Source: an uncultured Thermoguttaceae bacterium (GTDB lineage: Bacteria > Planctomycetota > Planctomycetia > Pirellulales > Thermoguttaceae). Taken from it: a stretch of 57,269 bases of DNA. The notes under the pieces were generated by a model. That model did not search any database. It saw only the letters and a list, made by a program, of their open reading frames with translations, and was not told the origin of the DNA. A program made the translations under genes and the position numbers. This document shows positions 56,237-57,269 of this stretch, one piece after another (within the stretch, counting starts at the first letter, position 1; each line of letters starts with the position of its first letter). The DNA is taken from the NCBI GenBank assembly GCA_937951625.1, contig CALFBP010000044.1, forward strand, positions 1 to 57,269. Reading direction: 5' to 3'.

Positions 56237-57262
56237 ATGCGACCATGGTTCGCTTCGGCGGTCTGCTCGTGCCTTGCCCTGATGGCGGCTGGTCCTCGGC
56301 CTGCTTTGGCAGCCGGAAGGGTCAAGCTGGAGATCTTCACCGACACGCAAGCCTCGATCACCAGTCAGCAGCATTGGTTGCGGCAACTGGCCGCCGCGGG
56401 AATCGCAGACGTGCGGATACGCACGGGCCAGCCGGGCGATCAAGTGGGCATCGAAATTTTGGGGAGCGAGCGAGAACCGCTTTATCTGGTTCGAGCCAAA
56501 ATCGGTCCAGGCGACGAACTGATCCTGCCCGGCCGCCGCTTTCGTCCTTCGGAGGCCGCCCAGCTCGCCCGCTGGCTGGACGACTTGGCCCGAAAGGGTA
56601 CAAAACCCGAAGAACCTCTTTCCGCTTTCGGGCTCAGCCCGCGGGAATTGGAACAGGCCCATCAGGACCTTGCCCGGCCCATTGACTTTTCTACCCGGGG
56701 AATGTCGCGTTTGCAGGCCGTGAGGCGGATCGGCCAAGGCTTGACCTTTCCCTTGCGGTTGAGCAACGTTGCCTTGGATGATGACGACCAATTGGCCGAG
56801 GAACTGACCGGGCTTTCGTGCGGCACGGGCCTAGCTTGCCTGCTCCGGCCAGCCGGGCTGATTCTCGTTCCCCAGCGGGCTGGCGATCGGATCGAATATC
56901 AAGTCCGCAAGGCACAGCCAGGACTGGATGCCTGGCCCGTGGGCTGGCCGCCCGAGAAACCACTGCCTCAGGTGGTCCCCGCCATGTACGAGTCGTTCAA
57001 CGCCAATATCGAGAATGTGCCGGTCAGTAAGGTGCTGGAGGCCGTCAGCCAGCGACTAAAGATTCCCTATCTGTTTGATCACAACGCCCTGGCCCGGCAT
57101 GGCATCGAGCCTGAGGCAAAAAAAGTCAATTCGCCCCAAAGCCGTGTGACGTATCACCAACTGCTCCGCCGTGTTCTTTCGCAAGCTGGCTTGAAATATG
57201 AAGTTCGCGTCGACGAGGCGGAGAAACCGTTTCTCTGGATCACGACGGTCAAGCCGTTGTGA
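56237..57262 (+). CDS. Secreted protein with STN/secretin-like C-terminal domain
   Basis: 341 residues from ATG 56237; an open frame reaches 56144, but the signal peptide (RPWFASAVCSCLALMAAGPR) begins here. The mature N-terminal part has a thioredoxin-like texture without cysteines (VKLEIFTDTQASITSQQHWL, then QLAAAGIADVRIRTGQ). The middle and C-terminal parts contain two STN-like stretches: GMSRLQAVRRIGQGLTFPLR and NIENVPVSKVLEAVSQRLK with LLRRVLSQAGLKYEV, the short beta-alpha module found in secretins and TonB-type receptors. It is likely periplasmic. I do not know the exact family. Confidence 0.7.
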   Translation: MRPWFASAVCSCLALMAAGPRPALAAGRVKLEIFTDTQASITSQQHWLRQLAAAGIADVRIRTGQPGDQVGIEILGSEREPLYLVRAKIGPGDELILPGRRFRPSEAAQLARWLDDLARKGTKPEEPLSAFGLSPRELEQAHQDLARPIDFSTRGMSRLQAVRRIGQGLTFPLRLSNVALDDDDQLAEELTGLSCGTGLACLLRPAGLILVPQRAGDRIEYQVRKAQPGLDAWPVGWPPEKPLPQVVPAMYESFNANIENVPVSKVLEAVSQRLKIPYLFDHNALARHGIEPEAKKVNSPQSRVTYHQLLRRVLSQAGLKYEVRVDEAEKPFLWITTVKPL

Positions 57263-57269
57263 CAGGTCA

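Overview
The window looks like a bacterial chromosome segment from a GC-rich planctomycete, most likely the Pirellulales/Thermoguttaceae side. This is an inference from gene content, not a search. The support is the mix of families: DUF2617, DUF1207, DUF6807, DUF4912 and a degenerate receiver with a coiled coil; a secreted PQQ-type propeller and a secreted TPR protein; many genes with weak or no Shine-Dalgarno sequence; and ATP synthase b and c subunits with leader-like N termini. I see no rRNA, tRNA, CRISPR array, prophage or complete insertion sequence. The mobile-type DNA I can support is a pair of short repeats with terminal inverted repeats (29029-29172 and 55933-56075) and one palindrome at 14287-14330.

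Layout. 1-138 is the tail of an unidentified gene. 508-3225 encodes a GlmU-like nucleotidyltransferase fused to a galactokinase-type GHMP kinase. 3.2-9.4 kb, minus strand: bioA, a SAM hydroxide adenosyltransferase (DUF62), gatB, a small conserved-looking protein and rsmA. 9.8-17.4 kb: DUF2617 protein (plus), then an alpha/beta hydrolase, a secreted TPR protein and a HAD phosphatase (minus), then a large secreted glycoside hydrolase (plus). 17.4-24.7 kb, minus: pseudo-receiver protein, infC, thrS, a cation diffusion facilitator and a Prc-like S41 protease. 25.1-32.6 kb: secreted propeller protein (plus) converging on a single-domain response regulator; then on minus an FmdB zinc-ribbon protein, tsaD, a CtpA-type S41 protease, a PmtA-like methyltransferase and a DUF1207 outer-membrane protein. 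32.9-37.7 kb, plus: a thiamine-binding-type small protein and the glycolate oxidase genes glcD, glcE, glcF. 37.8-40.6 kb, minus: DUF6807 protein, an isolated fliG and queD. 41-46.1 kb, plus: a compact Tad/Flp pilus group (prepilin peptidase, cpaB, cpaF, tadB, tadC). 46.3-54.2 kb, minus: a complete F-type ATP synthase operon transcribed atpZ-B-E-F-H-A-G-D-C. 54.8-57.3 kb, plus: a SAP/Rho_N-DUF4912 protein and a secreted STN-like protein.

How the parts work together. The ATP synthase operon is a self-contained F1Fo machine, and its c subunit lacks the sodium ligands known from Na+-type rings. GlcDEF would oxidise glycolate (or another 2-hydroxyacid) to glyoxylate and pass electrons to the respiratory chain. 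The Tad group gives the peptidase, CpaB, the ATPase and both inner-membrane platform proteins, but the secretin, CpaE and the pilin are not here. Much of the rest is housekeeping (biotin, tRNA amidation, t6A, rRNA methylation, initiation factor 3, Thr-tRNA synthetase). The most unusual items are the nucleotidyltransferase-kinase fusion with a changed sugar-binding motif, the two repeats that sit at the same distance from a TAA stop codon, the glycosidase whose TIM barrel is interrupted by a carbohydrate-binding-like domain, and the Trp/Gly-rich tail of CpaB.
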